A DNA stretch of 29,815 nt from an uncultured Burkholderiaceae bacterium (GTDB lineage Bacteria; Pseudomonadota; Gammaproteobacteria; Burkholderiales; Burkholderiaceae_C), in the NCBI GenBank assembly GCA_938022295.1, contig CALIDR010000182.1, forward strand, positions 1-29,815, in the 5' to 3' direction. A program made the translations under genes and the position numbers. A model generated the notes under the pieces. The model saw only the letters and a program-made list of their open reading frames with translations, had not been told where the DNA came from and made no database searches. Below, in pieces: positions 16,428 through 25,365 of the stretch; position 1 is the first letter of the stretch, and every line of letters starts with the position of its first letter.

Positions 16428-17066
16428 ATGAAGTCGCTCCCCGCCTCGCCGCTGGCCGCCGCTGTTCTGGCCGCATCGTTCTTCGCGCCGCTGGCGGCGA
16501 CGGCTGCCGGCGGCGCGGCGCCGGCAAAGGCCGATCTCGCGCGCGGGCAGGCGGTGGCCAGCCAGGTCTGCGTGGCCTGCCACACGGTGGACGGCACGCG
16601 GGGTCTGGCGGCCAACCCGATCCTCGCCGGCCAGCACCCCGAGTACCTGGCCAAGCAGCTGCACGACTTCAAGGCGGGCCGGCGCATCAACGCGATCATG
16701 CAGGGCTTCGCCGCGACGCTGAGCGAGGAGGACATCGTCAACGTCTCGGCGTTCTACGCCAGCCTCAAGCCGGTGCCCGGCACCTCGCGCAACCCCGACC
16801 TGCTGCTGCTCGGCGAGCGCATCTGGCGCGGCGGCATCGCGGCCAAGAACGTGCCGGCGTGCGCCGGCTGCCACAGCCCCAACGGCGCCGGCATCCCCGC
16901 ACAGTACCCGCGCCTGTCGGGCCAGCACGCCGAGTACGTCGAATCGTCGCTGCGCGCCTACCGCGCGGGCGAGCGCGCCAACAACGCGCAGATGCTCGCG
17001 ATCGCGGCCAACCTGAGCGACCGCGAGATCGCCGCGCTCGCCGACTACGCGGCCGGCCTGCGCTGA
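16428..17066 (+). CDS. Diheme cytochrome c4
   Basis: 212 residues with a signal peptide (MKSLPASPLAAAVLAASFFA, cleaved near TAA|GG). Two heme sites are visible in a tandem-duplicated fold: C48-VA-C51-H52 and C145-AG-C148-H149. Each half carries the cytochrome c4 pattern after the heme (ILAGQHPEYLAKQL and RLSGQHAEYVESSL) and a downstream methionine for the sixth ligand (AIMQGFAATL and NAQMLAIAANL). It is a periplasmic electron carrier, often to terminal oxidases. Immediately downstream are resB and ccsB, whose products attach heme to proteins such as this one. Confidence 0.95.
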   Translation: MKSLPASPLAAAVLAASFFAPLAATAAGGAAPAKADLARGQAVASQVCVACHTVDGTRGLAANPILAGQHPEYLAKQLHDFKAGRRINAIMQGFAATLSEEDIVNVSAFYASLKPVPGTSRNPDLLLLGERIWRGGIAAKNVPACAGCHSPNGAGIPAQYPRLSGQHAEYVESSLRAYRAGERANNAQMLAIAANLSDREIAALADYAAGLR

Positions 17067-17159
17067 CGCCGACAAGCGGGCCCGCGTCCAGCGGCGGCGC
17101 TTGGCCCAGCGTGCCGGCCCCCCTTTGCCCAGCAGGGCCAATGCGCGGCGAGCGCCGCC

Positions 17160-17165
17160 GATAAT
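17160..17165 (+). promoter_or_regulatory. Possible -10 element of the resB operon
   Basis: GATAAT ends six bases before the resB ATG, so a start of transcription seven bases after it would fall on the A of ATG 17172. That suggests a leaderless or near-leaderless message. No -35 of good quality is seen. A perfect 7-bp inverted repeat, TTGGCCC (17101-17107) and GGGCCAA (17135-17141), lies just upstream. Confidence 0.35.
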
Positions 17166-17171
17166 GTGTCG

Positions 17172-19343
17172 ATGAGCGTCACCACTGCCGGCGTCGACCT
17201 GCCGTCGCGTTCGCGCCCGGTGCGCGAGGCGGTCGAACTGCTGTCGTCGATGCGGTTCGCGATCTCGCTGCTGACGCTGATCTGCATCGCCTCCGTCATC
17301 GGCACCGTCGTGCGCCAGCACGAGCCGCTGAACAACTACGTCAACCAGTTCGGGCCGTTCTGGGCCGACGTGTTCGCCGCCGTCGGGCTGTACACCGTCT
17401 ACAGCGCCTGGTGGTTCCTGCTGATCCTGGCGTTCCTCGTCGTCTCGACGAGCCTGTGCATCGCACGCAACACGCCGAAGATCATGGCCGACCTGAAGGC
17501 CTACAAGGAGAACGTGCGCGAGCAGTCGCTGCAGGCGTTCCACCACAAGGCGCAGGGCAGCGTCGCCGGCGGGCGGGAGGCCACCCTGCAGCGCGTGGCC
17601 GCGCTGCTCGGCGCCGGGGGCTGGAAGGCGAAGGTGCAGACGCGCCCGGGCGGCGTGATGGTCGCCGCGCGCAAGGGCACCGGCAACAAGATCGGCTACC
17701 TCGCCGCGCATGGCTCGATCGTGCTGATCTGCCTCGGCGGGCTGCTCGACGGCGACCTCGTCGTGCGCGCGCAGATGTGGCTGCAGGACAAGTCGGTCTA
17801 CCGCGGCGGCGGGCTGATCTCCGAGGTGCCGGCCGAGCACCGCCTGTCGCCGCGCAACCCGACCTACCGCGCCAACCTCCTCGTGCCCGAGGGCGCGCGC
17901 GCCGGCACCGCGATCCTGTCGATGCCCGACGGCGTCGTGCTGCAGGACCTGCCGTTCGACGTCGAGCTGAAGAAGTTCATCGTCGAGTACTACGAGACGG
18001 GCATGCCCAAGCTGTTCGCCAGCGAGATCGTCATCCACGACCACGCCACCGGCGAGGCGCGCGAGGCGCGCGTCGAGGTCAACCACCCCGCCGTGCACCG
18101 CGGCGTCGCGATCTACCAGAGCAGCTTCGACGACGGCGGCTCGCGCCTGAAGCTGCGCGCCGTGCCGCTCGAGGCCGGCGCGCGCGAATTCACGGTCGAA
18201 GGCGTCGTCGGCGGCAGCACGACGCTGCAGCGCGGCGACGAGAGCCTGCAGCTCGAGTTCACCGGCCTGCGCGTGATCAACGTCGAGAACTTCGGCTCCG
18301 AGGGCGCCGGCTCCGGCACCGACGTGCGCCGCGTCGACCTCAAGCGCACGCTCGAAGACCACCTCGGCTCGGGCGCCAAGGTGCGCACGCCGCGCGAGCT
18401 GCGCAACGTCGGCCCGTCGGTGACCTACAAGCTGCGCGACGCCAGCGGCCAGGCGCGCGAGTACCACAACTACATGCTGCCGATCGAGCTCGACGGCCAG
18501 CGCGTGATGCTCGCCGGCCTGCGCGACAACCCCAACGAGAGCTTCCGCTACCTGCGCATCCCCGTGGACGCCGACGACTCGATCGCGACCTGGGTGCTGC
18601 TGCGCACCGCGCTCGGCGACGACGCGCTGCGCGACGTCGCGTCGCGCCGCTACGCCGCCGCGGCCGCCCCCGACGGCCGCACCGACGTCGCCGAGCAGCT
18701 GCGCGTGACGTCGCTGCGCCTGCTGTCGATGTTCGCCGGCGAGACGCCGCCCGACGCGCCGGCGGCCGCCAACGGCGGCGGGCCGCTCGCCGACGCGGCG
18801 CCGAAGGGCGGGCTGGCGTCGGTGGCGCACTTCCTCGAGACCACGGTGCCCGAAGCCGAGCGCGAGCGCGTCTCGGAGGTGCTGCTGCGCATCCTCAACG
18901 GCAGCCTGTTCGAGCTGCTCAACGCCGCGCGCGAGGCCGCGCGCCTGCCGGCGCTGGCCCCCGACGAGGCGCTGCAGACGTTCATGACGAGGGCCGTGGT
19001 GTCGCTGTCGGACAGCTACTACTACCCCGCGCCGCTGCTGCTGCAGCTCGAGAGCTTCGAGCAGGTGCAGGCGAGCGTCTTCCAGGTCGCGCGTGCGCCC
19101 GGGCGCAACATCGTCTACCTCGGCGCCGTGCTGCTGATCGTCGGCGTCTTCACGATGCTGTACGTGCGGGAACGGCGGCTGTGGATCTGGCTCGAAGACG
19201 ATCCGCAGGCGCCCGGCGCGCGCACGCGGATCACCGCCGCCCTGTCGACGACCCGCCGCACCCTCGAAGCCGACGCCGAGTTCGACCGCCTGCGCGCCGC
19301 GCTGCTGCCGGCCGGCGCCGGCCCCGTGAAGGACCCCGCATGA
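17172..19343 (+). CDS. resB: Cytochrome c biogenesis protein ResB (Ccs1)
   Basis: 723 residues from ATG 17172 (an in-frame GTG lies two codons upstream). Membrane segments are seen near the N terminus (MRFAISLLTLICIASVIGTV), in WWFLLILAFLVVSTSLCIA followed by the family stretch ARNTPKIMADLKAYKE, in YLAAHGSIVLICLGGLL, and near the C terminus (NIVYLGAVLLIVGVFTMLY) before an RERRLWIWL motif. Between the third and last is the large periplasmic domain. ResB and CcsB make up the System II heme export and ligation complex for c-type cytochromes. Its stop overlaps the ccsB start as ATGA, giving translational coupling. No CcsX/ResA-type thioredoxin is seen next to it. Confidence 0.95.
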   Translation: MSVTTAGVDLPSRSRPVREAVELLSSMRFAISLLTLICIASVIGTVVRQHEPLNNYVNQFGPFWADVFAAVGLYTVYSAWWFLLILAFLVVSTSLCIARNTPKIMADLKAYKENVREQSLQAFHHKAQGSVAGGREATLQRVAALLGAGGWKAKVQTRPGGVMVAARKGTGNKIGYLAAHGSIVLICLGGLLDGDLVVRAQMWLQDKSVYRGGGLISEVPAEHRLSPRNPTYRANLLVPEGARAGTAILSMPDGVVLQDLPFDVELKKFIVEYYETGMPKLFASEIVIHDHATGEAREARVEVNHPAVHRGVAIYQSSFDDGGSRLKLRAVPLEAGAREFTVEGVVGGSTTLQRGDESLQLEFTGLRVINVENFGSEGAGSGTDVRRVDLKRTLEDHLGSGAKVRTPRELRNVGPSVTYKLRDASGQAREYHNYMLPIELDGQRVMLAGLRDNPNESFRYLRIPVDADDSIATWVLLRTALGDDALRDVASRRYAAAAAPDGRTDVAEQLRVTSLRLLSMFAGETPPDAPAAANGGGPLADAAPKGGLASVAHFLETTVPEAERERVSEVLLRILNGSLFELLNAAREAARLPALAPDEALQTFMTRAVVSLSDSYYYPAPLLLQLESFEQVQASVFQVARAPGRNIVYLGAVLLIVGVFTMLYVRERRLWIWLEDDPQAPGARTRITAALSTTRRTLEADAEFDRLRAALLPAGAGPVKDPA

Positions 19344-20743
19344 ACACCGCCACCCACACCGCGACCGCACCGGCCGGCACGTCCGCCCCCGTCACGACGA
19401 CGACGCTCGACGTCGGCCGCCCGTCGTCCGGGCTGGCGTCGCGCGGCGCCTACGACTGGCTGTTCGCCGTGCTCGTGCTCGCCGGCACCGGCTTCGCGTT
19501 CTGGCGCTACGGCGCGTCGATGGACGTCTACGAGAAGTGGATCCTCGCCGGCAGCGCGCCCGTCGTGATCGCGCTCGGCTGGTTCTGGGCGCCGCTGCGC
19601 ACGCTCGCGCTCGGCGTCGGCGCGGCGACGCTGCTCGCGATCGGCCTGTACGCGCGCACGACCGATGGCTTCGGCGCCGACCTGGCCGCCGCCGACGACG
19701 TGTTCCTGCTGAAGTACTTCCTGTCGAGCCAGAGCGCGATCCTGTGGATGAGCGTGCTGTTCTTCATGAGCACGGTGTTCTACTGGATCGGGCTGATGAC
19801 GACGCAGCGCGCCGGCGCCGACAACACCGCGCTGCGGCTGGGCTCGCGGGTGGCTTGGGCGGCGGTGTTCATGGCGCTCGTCGGCTCGCTCGTGCGCTGG
19901 TACGAGAGCCACCAGATCGCGCCCGACATCGGCCACATCCCGGTCAGCAACCTGTACGAAGTGTTCGTGCTGTTCTGCTGGATGACGGCCCTGTTCTACC
20001 TCTACTACGAGCAGGTCTACAAGACGCGCTCGCTCGGCGCGTTCGCGATGCTGATCGTCAGCGCCGCGGTCGGCTTCCTGCTGTGGTACACGGTCGAGCG
20101 CCAGGCGCACGAGATCCAGCCGCTGGTGCCTGCCCTGCAGAGCTGGTGGATGAAGCTGCACGTGCCGGCCAACTTCGTCGGCTACGGCACGTTCGCGATC
20201 GCGGCGATGGTCGCCTTCTCCTACCTGATCAAGCAGCAGGCTGCCGAGACGCGCTGGTGGAAGCTCGCGCCGCTGTGGGCGCTGGGCGTCGTGCTGTGCT
20301 TCGAGCCGCTGCTGTTCCGCAAGGCGCCCGATGGCGGCATCAGCAACTTCTGGGCGCTGTACTTCGGCGCCAGCGCCCTGTTCGTCGGCGCCATCATCGC
20401 GCTGCGCCGGCGCATCGCCGCCGGCCTGCCGTCGTTCGACGTGCTCGACGACGTGATGTACAAGGCGATCGCGATCGGCTTCGCGTTCTTCACGATCGCG
20501 ACGATCCTCGGCGCCTTCTGGGCCGCCGAGGCCTGGGGCGGCTACTGGAGCTGGGACCCGAAGGAGACCTGGGCGCTGATCGTGTGGCTGAACTACGCGG
20601 CCTGGCTGCACATGCGGCTGATGAAGGGCCTGCGCGGCACGGTTTCGGCCTGGTGGGCGCTGGTGGGGCTGGCGGTGACGACGTTCGCCTTCCTCGGCGT
20701 CAACATGTTCCTGTCGGGCCTGCACTCGTACGGCGAGCTGTAG
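19340..20743 (+). CDS. ccsB: Cytochrome c biogenesis protein CcsB/CcsA
   Basis: 467 residues from ATG 19340, which overlaps the resB stop. It is a polytopic membrane protein with the tryptophan-rich heme-handling WWD motif WGGYWSWDPKETWALIVW near residues 395-412 and the histidines usual for the family (PVSNLYEVFVLFCW region, MKLHVPANFVGYG and SGLHSYGEL at the end). With ResB it moves heme across the inner membrane and attaches it to CxxCH motifs. The first 35 residues are a Thr/Ala-rich cytoplasmic extension. It is followed 52 bp later by msrP; that gap shows no terminator. Confidence 0.96.
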   Translation: MNTATHTATAPAGTSAPVTTTTLDVGRPSSGLASRGAYDWLFAVLVLAGTGFAFWRYGASMDVYEKWILAGSAPVVIALGWFWAPLRTLALGVGAATLLAIGLYARTTDGFGADLAAADDVFLLKYFLSSQSAILWMSVLFFMSTVFYWIGLMTTQRAGADNTALRLGSRVAWAAVFMALVGSLVRWYESHQIAPDIGHIPVSNLYEVFVLFCWMTALFYLYYEQVYKTRSLGAFAMLIVSAAVGFLLWYTVERQAHEIQPLVPALQSWWMKLHVPANFVGYGTFAIAAMVAFSYLIKQQAAETRWWKLAPLWALGVVLCFEPLLFRKAPDGGISNFWALYFGASALFVGAIIALRRRIAAGLPSFDVLDDVMYKAIAIGFAFFTIATILGAFWAAEAWGGYWSWDPKETWALIVWLNYAAWLHMRLMKGLRGTVSAWWALVGLAVTTFAFLGVNMFLSGLHSYGEL

Positions 20744-20795
20744 CCGCCACCGCGGCCGGGGCGAACTAGGGCGTGTCGGCAAGATCGGAGTGGAC

Positions 20796-21788
<993 letters not shown>

Positions 21789-21798
21789 GCTTGCGCCG

Positions 21799-22455
21799 AT
21801 GAAGGCTTCGGCCCGCATCGACGCCGCGCTGCGCCACCGCGCCGTCAAGCCGTCGCTGTTCGCGCTGGGCCTCGTGCCGTTCGCGCTGCTGGGGCACGGC
21901 GCGCTGACGGACACGCTGGGCGCCAACCCGGCCGAGGCGCTCATCCGCGGCACTGGCGACTGGACGCTGCGCTTCCTGTGCCTGACGCTGGCCGTCACGC
22001 CGCTGCGTCAGGCGCTGTCGCTGCCGTCGCTCGCGCGGCTGCGCCGCATGCTCGGCCTGTTCACGTTCTTCTACGCCGTGCTGCACGTGCTTGCGTACGC
22101 CTGGCTCGACATGGGCTTCGTCGTCGCCGACCTCGTGCGCGACATCGCCAAGCGGCCGTTCATCCTCGTCGGCACCACGGCACTGCTGCTGATGCTGCCG
22201 CTGGCGGCGACGTCGTTCGACCGCGCGATCAAGGCCCTGGGCGCACGCCGCTGGCAGGCGCTGCACCGCGCGGTCTACGCCGTCGCCGGCCTCGCGTTGC
22301 TGCACTTCTTCTGGATGCGCGCCGGCAAGAACGACTTCGCCGAAGTCGGCGTCTACGCCGCGATCGTCGCCGTGCTGCTCGGGTGGCGGGTGGCGCGCTG
22401 GTGGACGACGCGCGCCAAGCAGCCCCCGCGCCCGGGGTTTGCCCCGGTGCGCTGA
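21799..22455 (+). CDS. msrQ: Heme-binding membrane subunit MsrQ
   Basis: 218 residues, with about six membrane segments. Family stretches include GDWTLRFLCLTLAVTPLRQ, LRRMLGLFTFFYAVLHVLAY and RRWQALHRAVYAVAGLALLHF, where the histidines are the heme ligands. MsrQ belongs to the ferric reductase-like membrane domain family and passes electrons from the respiratory chain to MsrP. The distance to msrP shows they form one operon. Confidence 0.96.
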   Translation: MKASARIDAALRHRAVKPSLFALGLVPFALLGHGALTDTLGANPAEALIRGTGDWTLRFLCLTLAVTPLRQALSLPSLARLRRMLGLFTFFYAVLHVLAYAWLDMGFVVADLVRDIAKRPFILVGTTALLLMLPLAATSFDRAIKALGARRWQALHRAVYAVAGLALLHFFWMRAGKNDFAEVGVYAAIVAVLLGWRVARWWTTRAKQPPRPGFAPVR

Positions 22456-22460
22456 CGCCC

Positions 22461-22480
22461 GCCGACGCGCTACCGTCGGC
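22461..22480 (+). other. Stem-loop after msrQ
   Basis: GCCGACG (22461-22467) and CGTCGGC (22474-22480) form a perfect 7-bp stem with the loop CGCTAC, between the msrQ stop and the next gene. No T tract follows, so it is a weak terminator at best; it could also shape the leader of the downstream gene. Confidence 0.4.
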
Positions 22481-22505
22481 GCCCCGCGTCCCCCGGAGCG
22501 TGCCG

Positions 22506-23405
22506 ATGCCTGCCTCGCCCTTCACGCCGCTGGTCGGCGGCTTCTCGTTCCTCGAAGCGCCGCGCTGGCACGACGGGCGGCTGTGGCTGTCGGACTTCTA
22601 CACCCACCGCGTGATCGCGGTCGACACCGGGGGGCACGTCGAGACGGTGGCCGAGGTGCCGCAGCAGCCGTCGGGGCTCGGCTGGCTGCCCGACGGGCGG
22701 CTGCTCGTCGTCTCGATGCGCGACCGCCGGCTGCTGCGCCGCGAGGCCGACGGCACGCTCGCCGTGCACGCCGACCTGTCGGCGGTGGCCGGCGGGCACT
22801 GCAACGACATGGTCGTCGACGCGCAGGGGCGCGCCTGGGTCGGCAACTTCGGCTTCGACCTGATGGGCGGCGCGCCGCCGCAGCGCGCGGCGCTCGCCCG
22901 CGTCGACCCCGACGGCAGCGTGCACGTCGCCGCCGAGGGCCTGTGCTTCCCGAACGGCTCGGCGATCACGCCCGACGGCCGCACGCTGCTCGTCGGCGAG
23001 AGCTTCGGCAACCGGGTCTCGGCATTCGACATCGCACCCGACGGCAGCCTCGGGCCCCGCCGCGACTGGGCCACGTTCGCACCGCTGCCCACCGCGACCG
23101 ACTTCATGGGCGTGCTCGGCCAGCTCGCGATCGCGCCCGACGGCTGCACGCTCGACGCGCAGGGGTGCCTGTGGATCGCCGACGCGATCGGCCAGCGCGT
23201 CGTGCGCGTTCGCGAAGGCGGCGAGATCGTGCAGACGATCGCCACCGCGCCGATGGGCTGCTTTGCCTGCACGCTCGGCGGCGACGATGGCCGCACGCTG
23301 TTCCTGTGCGTGGCACCGGACTTCGACGAACACGCCCGCCGCGCGGCGCGCGAGGCGGCGATCTGGACCGTGCGCGTCGACGTGCCGCACGCCGGGCTGC
23401 CCTGA
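22506..23405 (+). CDS. SMP-30/gluconolactonase/LRE family protein
   Basis: 299 residues from ATG 22506, with GGAG seven bases upstream. It is a six-bladed beta-propeller lactonase-type enzyme: metal ligand E17 in FSFLEAPRWHDGRLWLSDF, then GHCNDMVVDAQGRAWVGNFG, GLCFPNGSAITPDGRTLLV (asparagine ligand) and GCLWIADAIGQRVVRV (aspartate ligand). Members hydrolyse sugar lactones or similar esters using a divalent metal; the substrate here is not known. No signal peptide is seen. It follows msrQ by 50 bp and ends at a convergent hairpin. Confidence 0.92.
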   Translation: MPASPFTPLVGGFSFLEAPRWHDGRLWLSDFYTHRVIAVDTGGHVETVAEVPQQPSGLGWLPDGRLLVVSMRDRRLLRREADGTLAVHADLSAVAGGHCNDMVVDAQGRAWVGNFGFDLMGGAPPQRAALARVDPDGSVHVAAEGLCFPNGSAITPDGRTLLVGESFGNRVSAFDIAPDGSLGPRRDWATFAPLPTATDFMGVLGQLAIAPDGCTLDAQGCLWIADAIGQRVVRVREGGEIVQTIATAPMGCFACTLGGDDGRTLFLCVAPDFDEHARRAAREAAIWTVRVDVPHAGLP

Positions 23406-23407
23406 CG

Positions 23408-23423
23408 GGCGGCGCGAGCCGCC
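23408..23423. terminator. Stem-loop in convergent gap, possible bidirectional terminator
   Basis: GGCGGC (23408-23413), the stable tetraloop GCGA, and GCCGCC (23418-23423). It begins three bases after the lactonase-like stop and 13 bases before the end of the convergent regulator gene. There is no T tract on either side, so termination would be weak or factor-dependent. Confidence 0.45.
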
Positions 23424-23435
23424 ACGGGGCCCGCG

Positions 23436-25184
23436 TCAGAGCCAGCGCTGCAGCGCCGGATCGGCCGCCACGGCGCGCAGGCAGCGCGCGCGGTGGCCGG
23501 CGTCGCCGGCCGCGGCCTGCAGTGCCGCGGCCAGCCGTGCCCGGGCCGACTCGCGCAAGGCGACGACCCAGGGTTCGTCGCCCGCGTCGGCCAGCAGCGG
23601 GCTGCGCCACAGCGCCCACACGGCGGCCCAGTGACGGTCGCGCGTGGACGCCGTGTCGGCGCCGGCGGCAGCCAGCGCGTCGAGGTGGTGATCGAGCGCG
23701 GCGCGGTCGAGCCAGACGCGGCGCGGGTTCAGCCGCAGCCGCCGCTCGTGCAGCAGCACGGCGTCGGCGTGGCCGAGCGCGCGGCGCAGCCGCGCCAGCG
23801 TCACTTCGAGCGCCTTGTCGCGCCCGGCGCGCCCTTCGCCGGGCCACAGCGCCTCGGCGACGGTGTCGGCCGCGACGCCGTCGTAGCCGCCTTCGGCCGC
23901 CACCCGCCGCAGCAGCGCGAGCGGCTTGGCCGCCGCGCGGCCACCGGCGTCGCCGACGTCGGCATCGTCGACCCGGCAGCGGAACGTGCCGAGCACCGAG
24001 ACGCGCACCGCCCACGGCCACGCCTCGGACCAACCCGGCGAGGGCGGCGCGAGGTCGCGGCCGACGATCGAGGCGCGCACCCAGTCGGCCTCGAGGCCGG
24101 CGTCGAGCGCGCGCGCCAACAGCCGGGCCAGGTGCCCGGGCAGCACCGGCAGCGCGCCGGGCCAATCGAGTTCGCGCAGCCGGCGCAGCACGGTGCGCAG
24201 CCGCCGGGTGCTCGCCTCGTCCCAGCCCCCGCTGCGGTCGTCGCGCACGAGGGCGAACAGGTCGGGCAGCAGCGCGGTGCGCCGGCGCATGCCGTCCGGC
24301 AGGTCGATCGTCGCCAACTCGTGCGCCAGCGCGGCCGCCTCGTCCCAGGCGCCGAGGCCGAGCAGCGCATACGCCTCGTACAGACGGTACGTGAACGTGA
24401 AGCTCGGCGTCGCCTGCGCCAGGTCGGCCAGGCCGACCGCCCGCCGCGAATGCTGCAGCGCGCGGTGCATGTCGCCCTGCACCATCGCGGCGCGGGCGAC
24501 GACGTCGGCGGCGTCGGCCAGCCACAGCGGTGAAGCGGCCGCGTCGGCATGCGTGACGGCGCGCTCGGCCAGCGCCACCGCGCGCGCCGGCTCGTGGCGC
24601 GCGAGCGCAAGCCGTGCCAGCCGCAGCGTCACGACGACCTGCAGACCGACGTCGTGCGCTCGGTCGGCGAGCACGGCAGCCTCGTCGAGCAGTGCCACGA
24701 CGTCGACGCTGCGGCCGAACCACTCGTGGTGCCATGCCGCCGCGATGCGCCAGTGCACGCGCGCCCAGGCCGACGCGTCCGGATGCGCGTCGGCGACCGC
24801 GGCGCGGGCGCGCAGGCGCGCGAATGCGTGGTCCAGGCCGTGGCGCTCGCACCACTCGGCCGCCGCGGTGCACCAGGCGAGCGCAGCATCGGGCGCCGCG
24901 CGGTCCAGCGCGGCGTCGGCGGCGCCGGCGAGGCCGGCACGCACCAGCGCGACCGCGGCGTCGGCCCGCGAGCCATCGAGCAGGCCGAACGTCTGCGCGA
25001 CGGCGAGCGCGGCGGCGGCGCGCAGGTCGGCGTCGTGGGCGAAGCCGGCCGGCACCGTGAGCGCCGGCGCCACGGCGACGCACGGCGCGTAGCTGCGGCA
25101 CTCGAGATGCGAGCGCAGCAGGATGCGGGCCGCTTCGTCGGACGGCAGCCGCCCCGGGGCTCGCGCGAGGGCGTGCAGCGTCAT
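23436..25184 (-). CDS. TPR-containing transcriptional activator with C-terminal winged helix (BTAD/SARP-like), no ATPase module
   Basis: 582 residues from ATG 25184. Residues about 60-390 are alanine-rich helical repeats of TPR type (for example LALARHEPARAVALAERAV and YEAYALLGLGAWDEAAALAHE). From about 393 the sequence VRVSVLGTFRCRVDD starts an OmpR-like winged helix as in bacterial transcriptional activators, with ADTVAEALWPGEGRAGRDKA and LEVTLARLRRALG as the DNA-recognition part, and an ASTRDRHWAAVWALW helix region to the end. Larger relatives place a MalT-like ATPase in front of the TPRs; it is absent here, and the upstream 180 bp encode nothing similar. The gene is divergent from a secreted-protein gene. 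The target is unknown. Confidence 0.75.
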   Translation of the reverse strand: MTLHALARAPGRLPSDEAARILLRSHLECRSYAPCVAVAPALTVPAGFAHDADLRAAAALAVAQTFGLLDGSRADAAVALVRAGLAGAADAALDRAAPDAALAWCTAAAEWCERHGLDHAFARLRARAAVADAHPDASAWARVHWRIAAAWHHEWFGRSVDVVALLDEAAVLADRAHDVGLQVVVTLRLARLALARHEPARAVALAERAVTHADAAASPLWLADAADVVARAAMVQGDMHRALQHSRRAVGLADLAQATPSFTFTYRLYEAYALLGLGAWDEAAALAHELATIDLPDGMRRRTALLPDLFALVRDDRSGGWDEASTRRLRTVLRRLRELDWPGALPVLPGHLARLLARALDAGLEADWVRASIVGRDLAPPSPGWSEAWPWAVRVSVLGTFRCRVDDADVGDAGGRAAAKPLALLRRVAAEGGYDGVAADTVAEALWPGEGRAGRDKALEVTLARLRRALGHADAVLLHERRLRLNPRRVWLDRAALDHHLDALAAAGADTASTRDRHWAAVWALWRSPLLADAGDEPWVVALRESARARLAAALQAAAGDAGHRARCLRAVAADPALQRWL

Positions 25185-25273
25185 CGGGCTGCTGCGGGAA
25201 TGTGCCGGCGGTGCCGCGCACGGCCTGCGGACGACTCGGGAGGCGCCTCGCGGCGGGCGGCCGGGCGTCGTTT

Positions 25274-25303
25274 GTGGGTCATCCGTGGGTTGTCGTGGCG
25301 GGT
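25274..25303 (+). promoter_or_regulatory. Direct repeats with about 11-bp spacing in the divergent gap
   Basis: GTGGGT occurs at 25274-25279 and 25285-25290, 11 bp apart, and a third related GTGGCGGGT begins at 25295. A -10-like TACGGT is at 25314-25319, about a turn further on, and would start transcription near 25326. Direct repeats with one-helical-turn spacing beside a -10 are the known arrangement for SARP/OmpR-type activators, the type of DNA-binding domain encoded next door. The link is inference. Confidence 0.4.
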
Positions 25304-25365
25304 GGTGCAGTGTTACGGTCGGCCGTCATCGGAGCATGCCGCATGCGCGGCAGGAGCGAAACCCC

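Noticed and set aside
16381..16527. Upstream extension of engB into the cytochrome c4 gene
   Set aside because: It would overlap the divergent gene and its promoter region and adds a basic, proline-rich stretch absent from EngB proteins.
15969..19370. 1133-residue open frame on the minus strand over engB, cytochrome c4 and resB
   Set aside because: It crosses genes on both strands and the divergent promoter region; composition is that of a GC-rich antisense frame.
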